DNA of 28,997 nt from NCBI GenBank assembly GCA_048213135.1, contig PS015061.1, forward strand, positions 1 to 28,997, read 5' to 3'. Both the position numbers and the translations under genes were made by a program. Every line of letters begins with the position of its first letter. Position 1 is the first letter of the stretch. Below the pieces are notes generated by a model that did no database searches, was not told the origin of the DNA, and saw only the letters and a program-made list of their open reading frames with translations. Shown one piece after another: positions 9,536 to 27,294 of this stretch. This stretch comes from Reclinomonas americana ATCC 50394. Its lineage: Eukaryota; Jakobida; Jakobea; Jakobida.

Positions 9536-12500
9536 ATGAGTGATGGTGAGAAGATTTCGCTTCTTGCGACGAGTAGCGTGAACAATGGTGTTTCTGGGGA
9601 GGAGGTGGTGACTGTGAGGAAAGTGAAGGGGTGAGTGGAGGGGATGAGGGAGAAGAGGGGAGTTGTCTCAGAAGGGAGGGAGAGAGGGGTGAGTGAGAGA
9701 GAGCGAGAGAGAGAGAGAGAGAGAGAGAAGGAGGGGAGGGAGAGGGAGAGAGAGAGAGAAGGAACGGGGAAGAAGAGAACAGATGCGTCTCGGAGTTGTT
9801 TGCATTCATGCAGAGAGACCTTCCTTGCAGATAGTCTCTCTCACCCTCTTACAGAGAGAACACTCATGGCTTGCTCGTTGCAGACACGACTGCACTCGTG
9901 CACAGACAGCCTCTCCTCGACCGGAGCTTCCTCATTGGAGTCTCACTCTCCCTCTCTGTCTCTCTTTCTCGGAGAGGGAACTCATGGCTTGTACGTGGCA
10001 GTCTGTCTGAGAGAAAGTCACCTTCTTCCGCTCTCAGAGATCTGCATTGATGCCGAGACTGTCTCCTCTCCCTCTTTCTCTCACAAAGATCACTCAAGAT
10101 TCGTCGTTGCTGTCGCGTATTCGTGCACGAGGCAGTCACAGTTCTTCACTCTCGCGCAGAGGAGGTCATTCTGGGCTTGTTCCTTGTCACACGGAGCGGT
10201 CACTCAGGCTTGTTCGTTGCATTCCGTCTGCACTGGTGCACCGAGCAGTCTGAATCCTTCATTCTCTCTTCCTATGCCCCCAATCCCTATCCATTGCAGA
10301 TCCTGTAGATGCTCAACACACTCCGTCTCCTTCGCTTTCTCTTTCCCCTCACAGAAATCCTTGCTTATTGCTCGTGTCTGTAGCTACTCCTGTCCTCCCA
10401 CCTTGGTCATCTACTCACCCTTCCCTTCCCTCCTCTCCAGCCGCATCGCCATCCTCGTCGTCCTCAGCGTGCTATCGCTGGCCGAGTGGTTCTGTTGCGT
10501 CTTCTCCCAACATCACCTCCACCCTCCTCCCCCACCTAACTCTTTAACGACACACAGCCTACCTGCTCGCCAGTCCCTTCCTCCCGTCGTACTCGCTCAA
10601 CCTCCACTGCTCCTACTTGCAAGTTTCGTCGACAGTCTCTCCCCGCCCTTCTCCATTTACTCACCCACCACAGGTGGGCATCATCAACGCGACCACGGCC
10701 TTTGTGTCATTACTCGTGACGCCACTGGTGGGATGGATGCTGAGCAAGCCGGATAAGGAGCGCATGCTGCTGTGCGTGGGGGCGGCGCTGGAGGTGAGTG
10801 GAAAGACGCAAGGCGCGCACTCGTGTGACAACTCCCGCTCATTGCGCCCTCGGCAGGTGGTCGCCTATGGCGCGTACTCGTTCCTCGGCTTTGTGCATTA
10901 CCCGACCGCCTTCTTCTGCCTCTGCGTAATGCTGCAGGCAGTTGCGTGAGCGGGGAAGGGGAGGAGGAGGGGTGGCGAGGGAACGTGGGGATTGTCGATC
11001 TCTATTTTGTACGCGTCAATCTCTCACGCGTCGCTTGTCGATTTCTCTCGCTGTGCTCGTCCATCTCTCGTTGTGCTTGACGATCTCTCTCTTTGTGTTT
11101 GTCAATCCCTCTTGCGTTGCTTGTCGATCTCTCTCATTGTGCTTGTCAATCTCTCTAGTTGTGTTCGATCTCTCGCTGTGCTCGTCAATCTCTCTCGCTG
11201 TGCTTGTCGATCTCTCTCTCATTGTGCTTGTTGATCTCTTTCGCTGTTCTGTCAATCTCTCTCGCTGTTCTCTCAATCTCTCTCGCTGTTCTCTCAATCT
11301 CTCTCGCTGTTCTCTCAATCTCTCGCTGTTCTCTCAATTTCTCTCGCTGTGCTTGACGATCTCTCTCGCGTTGGCTGTCGATCTCTATCGCTGTCTCTGT
11401 CAGTCTCTCTCGCCGTGCTTTTCAACATCTCTCTCACGTTGCTTGTCGAACTCTCTCACTCTCTCTCTCTCATTGTGCTGTCGATCTCTCTCGCTGTGCT
11501 TGTCATTCTCTCTCTCCTTGTGGTTGCCAATCTCTCTCGCTGTACTTTCCATTTTCTCCTGTTGCGCTTGTCGATTTCACTCGCTCGTCGTCTCTCCCGC
11601 CGTGCTCGTCTGTCTCTTGCTCTCTTGCTGTCTTGTTAGTTCTCTCTCACTTTCCCTCTCTCCCTCTCTCTCACTCTCCCTCTCTCCCTCTCTCTCCCTT
11701 TGCCTGACTCCCCAGATCATCGGCGTCGGCCTGAGCACCACCGGCACCACCGCCCTCGTCATGGTCACGCAATACTGGCCCGACCGCCCGGGATTCGCGC
11801 GCGGTGTGGTCGAAATGTGGATTGGCGTGGGCGTCACGTTTGGGCCGGTGCGTTTGCTTCAAATCTCCATCTTCTCTCATCCTCCTCCTCACTTTTCACC
11901 CACGCAGACGCTCGGCGGAGCACTCTTCGCCGCAGGTCAGTCTCCTGCTCATCTTACCCCCTGTCATGCGCACGCTCACGCCATTCTCTCGCAGGCGGAT
12001 TCTCACTGCCCTTCATCGTCCAAGCCTCGATGATGGCCGGCATCCTTATCATCCTCTGGCTGGTGCTCTCTCGCACACCGCGACCACCACCTCTCGGTGC
12101 GGCGCCAGTCGCCAGGGAAATGTCGGTCAACAGTTCCGAACCTGGCGACACCACGACGCCAGGCGACCAGCCAGCTGTAGAGGACGAGCCGACGGTGTGG
12201 CGCATGATTTGGAGCTGGCGGTGGGTCATTCCGGCCAACCTGTCGGTGTTTATCGCGACGAGCATGTGGTGCGTGCGTCTCCTTGCCACAGTCGATGCTC
12301 GTGTCTCGTCTCACACACTCGCCAACAGGGGCGTCATGGGAGCCACTCTCGGTTTGCGTTGGTCGACGGTTGCTTGAGTGTCGCAGTTGCTTACTAGTCT
12401 CACAGAGCCTGAGCTCACCGGCCCGTACCATTTCACGAATCTGCAAGTCGGCCTCCTGTACGGCTTGTCGGCGCTAGCGTTGCGTAATAATGATGCTGCT

Positions 12501-13655
12501 TGAATGCGCTTCCGTACCTCTCATCCTTCGGTCGTCATTCAATCTCCTTGATGTACTCTCTCTGTGCGGACTGTCTCTCGCCATCTCCTGTAACACGTTG
12601 TACTCGCCCTTTCCATCTTATTGTTCCTCTCTCTCTCATGCACCTTCTTTTCTCTCCCCGTTTGCTCACCCCGTCTCTGACTTTCTCATCCCTGTTGCCT
12701 CTATCTCACTCGCCGCTTCCATCTTATTGTTCCTCTCACTCTCCCGCACATTCTTTTCTCTCCCTCATCGTTTCTCTCACCCTCTCGCACTCCGTCTCTG
12801 GCTTTCTCATCCCTGTCGCTCCTCTATCTCACTCTTCCTCTCTCGCTCATATTCACTGCCTTCTTTTCTCTCCCCATTAGCCTCCCGTCTCCTTCCCCTC
12901 CTTCCCCTCCTTCCCCTTACCTTACCTTCCCCTTACCTTCCCGTCTCCTTACCCTCCTTCTCCCTTCTCCTTTCCCTCCCTCTCCCTTCCCCTTGCCCTC
13001 CCTTCTCCTTTACCTCCCTTCTCCTTCTTGCAGTTACCTCATCGTCTCCCCCTTCGCCGGCTGGATAAGCGACTTCAAAACCCTCTGGCCTCGCCGCCTG
13101 TGCATGCTCCTCGGCGTCACCATCTGCGCCTTTAGCCTGCAGTTCATCGGCCCGTCCACACTCTTCGAGTCATTCGTGCCGCACTCGGCGACCGTGATCA
13201 TTGTCGGTGCCGTCATTGAGGGCATTGGTGGAGCGGTACGCTGTTCTCCCTCTCTTCATGCTTCCCGCCTTGTCGCCCACTGTCTTTGGAAAAATAGCTG
13301 GCCTTCAACCCACCCTACAACGAGATGCTGGACAGCCCGGACATTGGCGAGGAGCGCGCACACATTGCCGGCTCGATGATGCAAGTGTCGATGCAGCTGG
13401 GTGAGCTGGCGGGTGCGCTGACCAGCTCAGAACTGGTGTCGTCGCTCGGCTTCCCCAAGGCCATGAGGTTCGCGTATCGCCTCTGCACTGGTGTTGAAGA
13501 AGGAGCTCACTCGTGCTGTCCTCAGCGTGTTTGGCGTCGCGCTGGTCTCCATCGCCGTCATCGCCCTCGTCTACTTGCTTCTGCATCCTTTTGTCGCGTC
13601 ACGGAAAGGAAGGAGGAGACAGCAGCAGCCGCAGGAGAAATACACCAAGTTGTGA
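9536..13655 (+). CDS. MFS transporter, SLC18B1-like (vesicular amine / DHA1-type antiporter family)
   Basis: Thirteen exons: 9536-9630, 10441-10493, 10558-10622, 10674-10793, 10857-10940, 11716-11847, 11908-11935, 11995-12268, 12329-12351, 12406-12478, 13034-13235, 13298-13467 and 13526-13655. They give about 482 residues in consistent phase. The N-terminal cytosolic segment begins MSDGEKISLL. Helix 1 (GRIAILVVLSVLSLAEWF) is followed by a PFLP segment, as in SLC18B1. The antiporter motif G-P-T-L-G-G (about residues 182-187) spans the exon 6/7 join, with F-S-L-P-F-I-V next. A long charged central loop (about 215-250) separates the two six-helix halves. The second half shows SPFAGWISD and a G-E-L-A-G-A-L helix, and the tail is basic and Gln-rich. 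Proton-coupled export of amines or drug-like compounds across a vesicle or plasma membrane is the family role; the substrate here is unknown. Exon 9 is only 23 nt. Confidence 0.85.
9631..10440 (+). repeat. MFS intron 1 with degenerate internal repeats
   Basis: The intron begins with a purine-rich (GA)n run (about 9660-9770). It continues with several degenerate units containing ACTCATGGCTTG or similar words, a TTGCAG, and CGTGCAC or CACTCGTGCAC (about 9810-10260). It then becomes pyrimidine-rich before the acceptor at 10440. No coding frame here looks like a protein. Confidence 0.6.
10990..11640 (+). repeat. ~20-21-bp minisatellite in MFS intron 5
   Basis: Tandem variants of TCTCTCGCTGTGCTTGTCAA and TCTCTCGCTGTTCTCTCAA fill most of the intron 10941-11715. 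The best-preserved block is about 11235-11350. Because the unit is close to a multiple of three and lacks stops, it creates long spurious open frames rich in Ser, Leu and Cys. Confidence 0.9.
12479..13033 (+). repeat. Polypyrimidine-rich MFS intron 10
   Basis: Almost entirely C and T on the sense strand from about 12600, with several imperfect repeats of a CATCTTATTGTTCCTCTC block (about 12615 and 12718) and CCTTCCCCTTACC blocks near 12910-12960. It has a GTTGCG donor and a TTCTTGCAG acceptor. No gene is seen within. Confidence 0.75.
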
Positions 13656-14165
13656 TTAGACACGCCGCAACTTTTGGAGACTTGTTTCGCGTATCACCTC
13701 GGTCGCAGGCGGTGGTAAGCAAACAACAGCAGACGGAGTGTGGTGTTGGTCTGTGAAATTGTCAGGGTGCACCCAGCGTGCGGCGCCGGCATGCGCACGA
13801 AGCCAAGGGAGCTCTGTGTCTTCATTGACCCTGCGTTCACAACCCATCTCAGCCGGACACACAAGAAATCCTGCCGCTGTTAACATTCTCAAAACTGGTG
13901 TTTGAGTGTTTATGTTTGGATCTGGATATGGTTGGACCTGGTCACCAAAGCAGATGTTGCTTGCTTGTTGGTGAACGGATTGTTGTGCTGTAGTTTATTG
14001 ACAACCACCCTGCCTCCCTTGCCTTTTGCCTCAAATCCGAACCGCTGCGACTTCGTGTTCGTCCTGCGGATAAGAAAACTCCCACTCCAAAAGCGTCGAG
14101 TTTGTCGTTTGCACACTGAGACAAAGAGAGATAGAGAGAGGCGCACACACAGCAGGTAGCCGCAA
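13656..14165. other. Intergenic spacer between the MFS gene and the polyQ gene
   Basis: Presumed 3' flank of the MFS gene and promoter of the polyQ gene. I see no convincing ORF, TATA box or repeat here. Confidence 0.6.
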
Positions 14166-15882
14166 ATGGGCTGTCGCGGCTCTCGCCCAATCTCCGCCTC
14201 CTCTCAGGCTGCTCAACAACCTCAGGCACCTCCTCCTCCTGCAGCCTCCACAGACTACATGGTCTCTGCGCGCACAGTCACCAGCACACGCTCTTCTCAA
14301 CCTCAACCTCCTCAACAACAACAACAACACCACCTTACCTCTGCGCAAGGACTCGCACTGAGCGCAAGTGGTGTCCCCCTCCACCACCCACACTATCTCT
14401 CACAACAACAACAACATCATCTTCATCAGCAGCAGCTGGGCCCGCCTGCATCAGTGGGCACTAGTGCAGGCCCAGGCACACCCTTACACACAGGCCTTAC
14501 ACAGGTTCAGAGACTGTGACTGAGAGTGTGAGAGAGATTCTCATTGGGAATTGATTGTTTGATTGATTGTTTCTGTTGTTGTTGAGAATAGAGGACGACT
14601 GCTGTTGGAGGAGGTTATCGCAACGTGCTGAGTGCGATTGGATCGTCTCCGGGGGTGCCTGGCACGGAAAGTGTGTCGTATTCGTTGGGAGGAGGCGCAG
14701 GTGGCAGTGGATTGTTCATTGGACAGGTCTGTGTGGTATCGTATTCTTCTTCTTGTCCTCCTCCTCCTCCTCCTTTGCCTTCTTCGTCTGCTGCTGTTGG
14801 TTTGCCTGCACCCTCTCCCCTGTCCTCCTCCTCCTTCTCCATCGTCTTCTTGTTGTTGTTCTTCTCCTTCTCCTCCTTGTCCTCCATCATCTTCTTGTTG
14901 TTGGTTTTGTTGTTGTTGTTCTTCTCCTCCTCCTCCTTTGCCTTCTTCCTCTGCTGGTGCTGCTGCTGTTGTTTTGCCTTCACCTTCCTCTCCTCCCTGT
15001 CCTCCTCCTCCTTCTTCTCCTTGTTGTTTTTGTTCTATTCCTCCCTCTTCCTCTACCTCTTTGTTCTCTCTTCTCCTCCTCGTTTGCCTTCTTCTTCTGC
15101 TGTTGCTTCTGATGCTACTGCTCCTCCACCTCCTCCCTGTCCTCCTCCTCCTTCTCCATCTTCATCTTGTTGTTGGTGTTCTTCTTCTCCTCCTCCTCCT
15201 ATGACTTCTTCTTCTGCTGGTGCTGCTGTTGCTTCTCCTTCACCTTCGCCGCCTCCTCCTCCTTCGTCTTCTCCGTCTGGTGCTGCTGCTGCTGCTGCTT
15301 TTCTTCACATTCTCTTCCTCTCCATCCTCCTCCTTCTCCTCCGCCGTCAACTCCTGCTTGTTGTTGTTCTTCTTCTTCTTCGTTTCTTCTTCTCATCCTC
15401 CCCGTCTTCCTCCTCATCATCACTTTGTATTCTTCTTGTCAACCTCCCCCTCTCTCTTCCTCCTCCTCCTCCTCCTCCTTCTCCTCCTCCTCCTTCTCCT
15501 TCCTCCTCCTTCTCCTTCTTCCCCTCCTTCTCCTCCTGCCCCCTCCCTCACTCGATGCAATCAGGAACCGAGTGTGAACCACTTGCTACCGGAGAACAGC
15601 GTGCTGCCGAAACCCAACATTGATCATCTGGCTGCGCGTGGCATGCCACTGTCGTTTGTCGGGCAGCAGCAGCAGCAGCAACAGCAACAGCCTCAACAGC
15701 AGCCGACAGATGCTCATATGGGAACGCCGCCTGGAACGGCATCAATGGCGAGTGGGAGCGGCGGTTTGTATGGGAGCTTGCAGCAGGGCGTGTCGTTTCG
15801 GAGTGGGCTGCCGGGAACGGTGCCATCGACACCCATGAATCAGCAACAGCAGCAGCAGCTGTTGCAGCAGCAGCAACAACAG

Positions 15883-15913
<31 letters not shown>

Positions 15914-17147
15914 TTCAGCATGCGGCGTCGATGGCTTCGACGACGCGGGGTTTGGATCCGTTTGCGAGCCACTTTGGAGGGCATCAGCAGATGATGCAGC
16001 AGCAGCAGCAACAGCAGCAGATGATGATGCAGGTGGGTGGTGGGTGAGGGTGAGGGCGAATCGTCGACGTTCGGCCGTCTTGAATAGCTCCTCGATGTTC
16101 GTCATTGTCGCGACCGCTGTTCGCAGAAGGGGGGTGTTGGTGGGATCGATTTTTGAGCCGACAGTATGTTCTCTTTTCTCGTGTCTGTCACTCTTGAGAT
16201 GCTGCGTCCTCCGTCAGAAGTGTGCCTCTGTATTCTTCTCCTGTGTTTGGCAAACTATGACCTCCTGTCTTTCGTATTGTACGCCCAGAGGCAGCCCTCT
16301 ACCCTTGACGGGACGAGGAGGAGAAGAAGAAGTAGGAAAATGAGGAGGTGGAGAAGAGGGAGACGAAGAAAAGAGAAATCGTAAAGAAAGAGCAGGAGGG
16401 GATGTCAAAAAGCAGAATAAGAAGAACAAGAAGAAGAGGAAAGAAGACAAAGACTGAGAAGAAGAGGAAGACGTAGGAAGCAATAAGGAGAAACCAGCTA
16501 TACTTCAAGCCCAAATAAGAAGGAAGAACAAGAAATCGAGAAGTATGAGAGTACAAGGGAGAGGAGAAGAACTTGCTTGCTCTTGCAGCTTCTCCTCAAT
16601 TCTTGCATTCATGGATCACATCCGCCTTCCTCATCTTTGATCACCACGTTTCCCCATTGCCCTTTCTCCTTGTCCCCCTCACTCGTCTAATTCGTCCTCC
16701 AATCCGTCTTCAACCCTCTTCTCCTTCCCTCGCTTTGCACCTCTTTGGCCTCTCTTCCCCCTCCCTTCTCCTTCCCTCTTCATCCCTCTTCTCCCTTCTC
16801 CCTCCCTTCTCCCCCTACTCCTCCCTTCTCACTCCCTTCTCCTTTCCCAATCCTCCCTTCTCCCTCCCCTCCTCTCTCTCTCCTTCTCCTTTTCCCCTTC
16901 TCCCTCCCTTCCCCTTTATTCCCCTTTTCTCACCCTTCCCCTTGATTCCCCTTTTCCCTATGCGCAGCAACAACGCCAACAACTCCACTTCCAATCGCAA
17001 ATTGCCGGTCCACCCGTGTACGCCGACGGCAGCAGCCACCACCCATCCACCGTGCACCACCCGTCCAACCTCACCTCGGAGAGCTTTGGTCCGATGAGCC
17101 CGGCGGCGTATCAATACTATCAGTATCAACAGCAGCAACAACAACAA

Positions 17148-17182
<35 letters not shown>

Positions 17183-18731
17183 CATGGGCTCGCCGGGCTA
17201 TGGTGGCGTATCGCTGCAGGGCTCGCCGATGCCGCCCATGATGCAGCGCGTGCCCAATCGCAATCAGATCCTCCGCCAGCAGCACATGCAGAAACGCATG
17301 CAGCATCCGTCGGCGGGTGCCGGACCCATGCGCACCCACGGCTCCGGCAGTGTGACGGGTCACAGTGTGGCGTCGAGCGACTTTACCGGGTCGCTGAATT
17401 TGCGCACGGCCGCCTCGGCCATGCGACAGCTGAGCCGGGCGTCGGCCAGCGGTCAGCCGCCGCTGACGAGTCTCGGTCAGAAGCAGAGCCCGCAGCAGCA
17501 ACTACAACATCAACAGCAGCAACCGTCCACGCTCGCCGCGCAGCTGTCGTCCCTTGTACAGTATGGTGGTTTCACGCGGCCGACCGAGGCGCTGCTGAAC
17601 TCGCGCAATCAGTCGTACTCGCGCACCTCCCAGCTCATTCCGCGTGTGCGTGCCTGGTTGTCGAACCTGTGGATACCGCGCCGCATTCGCAGGCGCTTTG
17701 GGATTAGCAAGAAGAAGCCGCCCCCGGTGCCTACGGAGCCCGACGAGGACGGTGAAGAGTGGGATCGTTCGACAGAGGAGGCAGCGGTGGCGGAGGTCGA
17801 GGGCGAGAGCACCGAGAGTCCCGCGCCACCCTCACTCAGCAACTACGACGAGCCGTTCCCGCCCGCCGAGGAGATTGAGGGATCGCCGATCAAGCCCGAG
17901 GAGGACGACGGCGTCAGCGATCACATTGGCCCGGCACACGACCGCACACTGGTGGGCGATCGGTGGTACCACAGCTTCATCAGCGACTCACGCCACGCGA
18001 TGGCTGGCGGCGGTAGCGGCGGCGGCACGTACGAGGACCCGTCGGTGGTGCGTGCCGCGCGAGTGGCGCACGCCTCCATGGTGTCGCGCCACTCGACCAT
18101 CGACGCCTTCCAGCACGACATTGGCGGCAGCTCCACCTCGGCCGCCTCCGGCGCCGACTCGCCGATGGCCGTCATTTCGCCGACCACCGGACCCGGAGGC
18201 TACACGTCGGCAATGCCACGTGTCGTCGCCGCCCCTGTCGCCATGCAGTCGACACTGACCGTATCGCCCCTCCTACAACGGCAACGTCAGTCCTCCAACG
18301 CCCTCGCCGCCGCCAGCTCTGTCGAGGACGTGCAGTCGTCCTCGGCCGCTGCTTTTAGCGGCGGCAGTGGTGGTGGTCGAGCCGGCGGAGTGGGTGCAGG
18401 TATCGTCAGTCTGCCCGGGCACGCAGCCGCCGGCGCGATGCACGAGCGCGCCATTCGCTGGCAAGAGTCCGCCGCCCCCGTCGACACCGACTCGCCCGTG
18501 CAAATCACCGACATGGAGATGAGCGGACCGCCGTCACTCGCCGCCGGCTCGCACTCGTCGCGGCAGCGCGTCGATCCGTACCAGCTGCACGTGTCGATGA
18601 TCTCGACCGCCGCCGGCATGCTCGACAGCGCCTCCTCCACCAATTTGTCCGACTCGCCCATGCACGCTGCGGATCGTCAGCATCCGCCGCGTCGCCTACC
18701 GCCATTACAGTCGGTGTTGGCGTCGTCATGA
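14166..18731 (+). CDS. Glutamine-rich protein with predicted N-terminal myristoyl/palmitoyl signal
   Basis: Four exons, 14166-14504, 14592-14726, 15565-16032 and 16968-18731, all joined in phase 0, give about 901 residues. The N terminus MGCRGS fits the N-myristoylation pattern (Gly2, Ser6), with Cys3 as a likely palmitoylation site, suggesting membrane anchoring. Residues 1-520 are low complexity, with poly-Gln tracts in exons 1, 3 and 4 (the longest about 16-18 Gln, CAG mixed with CAA) among Ser, Pro, His and Met. At about residues 535-565 a basic-aromatic segment (RAWLSNLWIPRRIRRRFGI) could lie along a membrane. It is followed by KKKPPPVPTEP, a class I SH3-ligand pattern (+xxPxxP), and then an acidic stretch. 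The C-terminal 300 residues are Ser, Ala and Gly-rich with many SP sites (DSPM, SDSPMH) that could be phosphorylated. No catalytic domain is recognisable. The first exon depends on a phase-0 join over an 87-nt intron with a GTTCAG donor, so the acylated start is likely but not proved. Confidence 0.75.
14727..15564 (+). repeat. Polypyrimidine intron 2 of the polyQ gene
   Basis: An 838-base intron made almost wholly of TCC, TTC and TGC triplets on the sense strand, with recurring words such as CTTGTTGTTG and TCCTCCTCC. Long Leu, Ser or Pro frames here (all three frames) are a by-product of composition. Confidence 0.85.
16033..16967 (+). repeat. Intron 3 of the polyQ gene: purine block followed by pyrimidine block
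   Basis: About 16310-16570 is A/G-rich (GAAGAAGA and GGAGGAG words) and about 16640-16955 is C/T-rich (CCCTTCTCC words) on the same strand. The two halves could pair imperfectly in the transcript. No exon was identified inside. Confidence 0.7.
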
Positions 18732-19433
18732 AAAATAGGGAAGAGCGTGAAGGGGGAAGGGCGTGTAGTAGTGAAGAAAATACCGAAACAGTGGTTAGAT
18801 GGTGAAAGGGGGAGGGTAGGGAGAGAGAGGGAACGGGAAGGGTTTGAGAAAAGGAGTCCAGTGCCACTGCACGCTGCCTGTGATCGACACGTTGTCTGCG
18901 ATTCGAGGCTCATGCAGAAAACTGTACGTCGCGATCGCCATTTTCTTCATTTTCGCACTTTCAGGAGAGAAAGGAGAGGGATCCAACGTCCGTGAATGCT
19001 ATACAGTGCCAGTACTCGCCACACGACATGCAGCTCGCGGCCGCGGCTCACGCAAGCGCAAGTGAATACTTCGCTGATATTGAATGATTTGTTCGGAATT
19101 CCTGTATTGTGAATGGCAGATGGAGAGAGCATTCTCGCAAAACGAGGCGCTTTGCACTCTCTGTATTCACCACGTTTCCTGTAACTCGAGGCTCATGCGG
19201 TCGTCTTGCAAGAGAAGTCGGTATCGATATCATGATCATCATGGTTTTCATCTTTTCGCTCGCTTTGAGGAGAAGGAGAGAGCGATATGGTGCCAGCGAA
19301 CACTACGTAGTTCGATACCCACCACATCACACGCAACTCGCAGCTCATACAACCATCACGCAACTGAATACAGAGGGTCGACATCGACGTGTGTTCAGTT
19401 TCACATTTTACACACATTCACAGAGAGCGCGCA
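18732..19433. repeat. Spacer with a degenerate ~283-300-bp duplication upstream of the kinase fusion gene
   Basis: GAGGCTCATGC occurs at 18905 and 19188. It is followed in both copies by a CATTTTC or CATCTTTTCGC word and a GGAGAGAAAGGAGAGGG or GAGGAGAAGGAGAGAGCG word. Further on, CACACGACATGCAGCTCG (about 19021) matches CATCACACGCAACTCGCAGCTC (about 19325). The segment presumably carries the kinase promoter. No TATA box or ORF is convincing. Confidence 0.6.
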
Positions 19434-27063
<7,630 letters not shown>

Positions 27064-27294
27064 AACACACGAAACCGCTAGATGAAACGACGATGTAACA
27101 ATTGTAATTAGTTGGGTAAGTACCGGCGACAGAGACAGGGGGGGATGTAGTAGTTGTTGTTGAAAGTCTCGTGCGGGGGGTATGGCTGACTACGAAAGGG
27201 GTGTTGCACGTCGGAGAGGAGAATGGAGTGTGTCGAGCGAGGTGGTGCGGCGACAGCGCTGAAAGGCACATCATAGGCAAAGCAGAGAGAGAGA
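27064..27294. other. Short spacer between two convergent genes
   Basis: Holds the 3' flanks of the kinase fusion gene (+) and MADS gene 2 (-). AACAATTGTAATTAG at about 27097-27112 is an A/T-rich candidate processing region. No ORF is called. Confidence 0.5.

Noticed and set aside
10942-12033. 363-codon open frame rich in Ser, Leu and Cys
   Set aside because: Generated by the 20-21-bp minisatellite in MFS intron 5. Only its last part (11716-11847) is a real MFS exon.
14567-15623. Long Leu/Ser/Pro open frames, up to 332 codons, in three frames
   Set aside because: Composition effect of a polypyrimidine intron; the flanking polyQ exons join in phase 0 across it.
16299-16556. Minus-strand Phe/Leu/Ser-rich membrane-like open frame
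   Set aside because: Produced by the purine block of the polyQ gene intron read in reverse; no helix pattern beyond composition.
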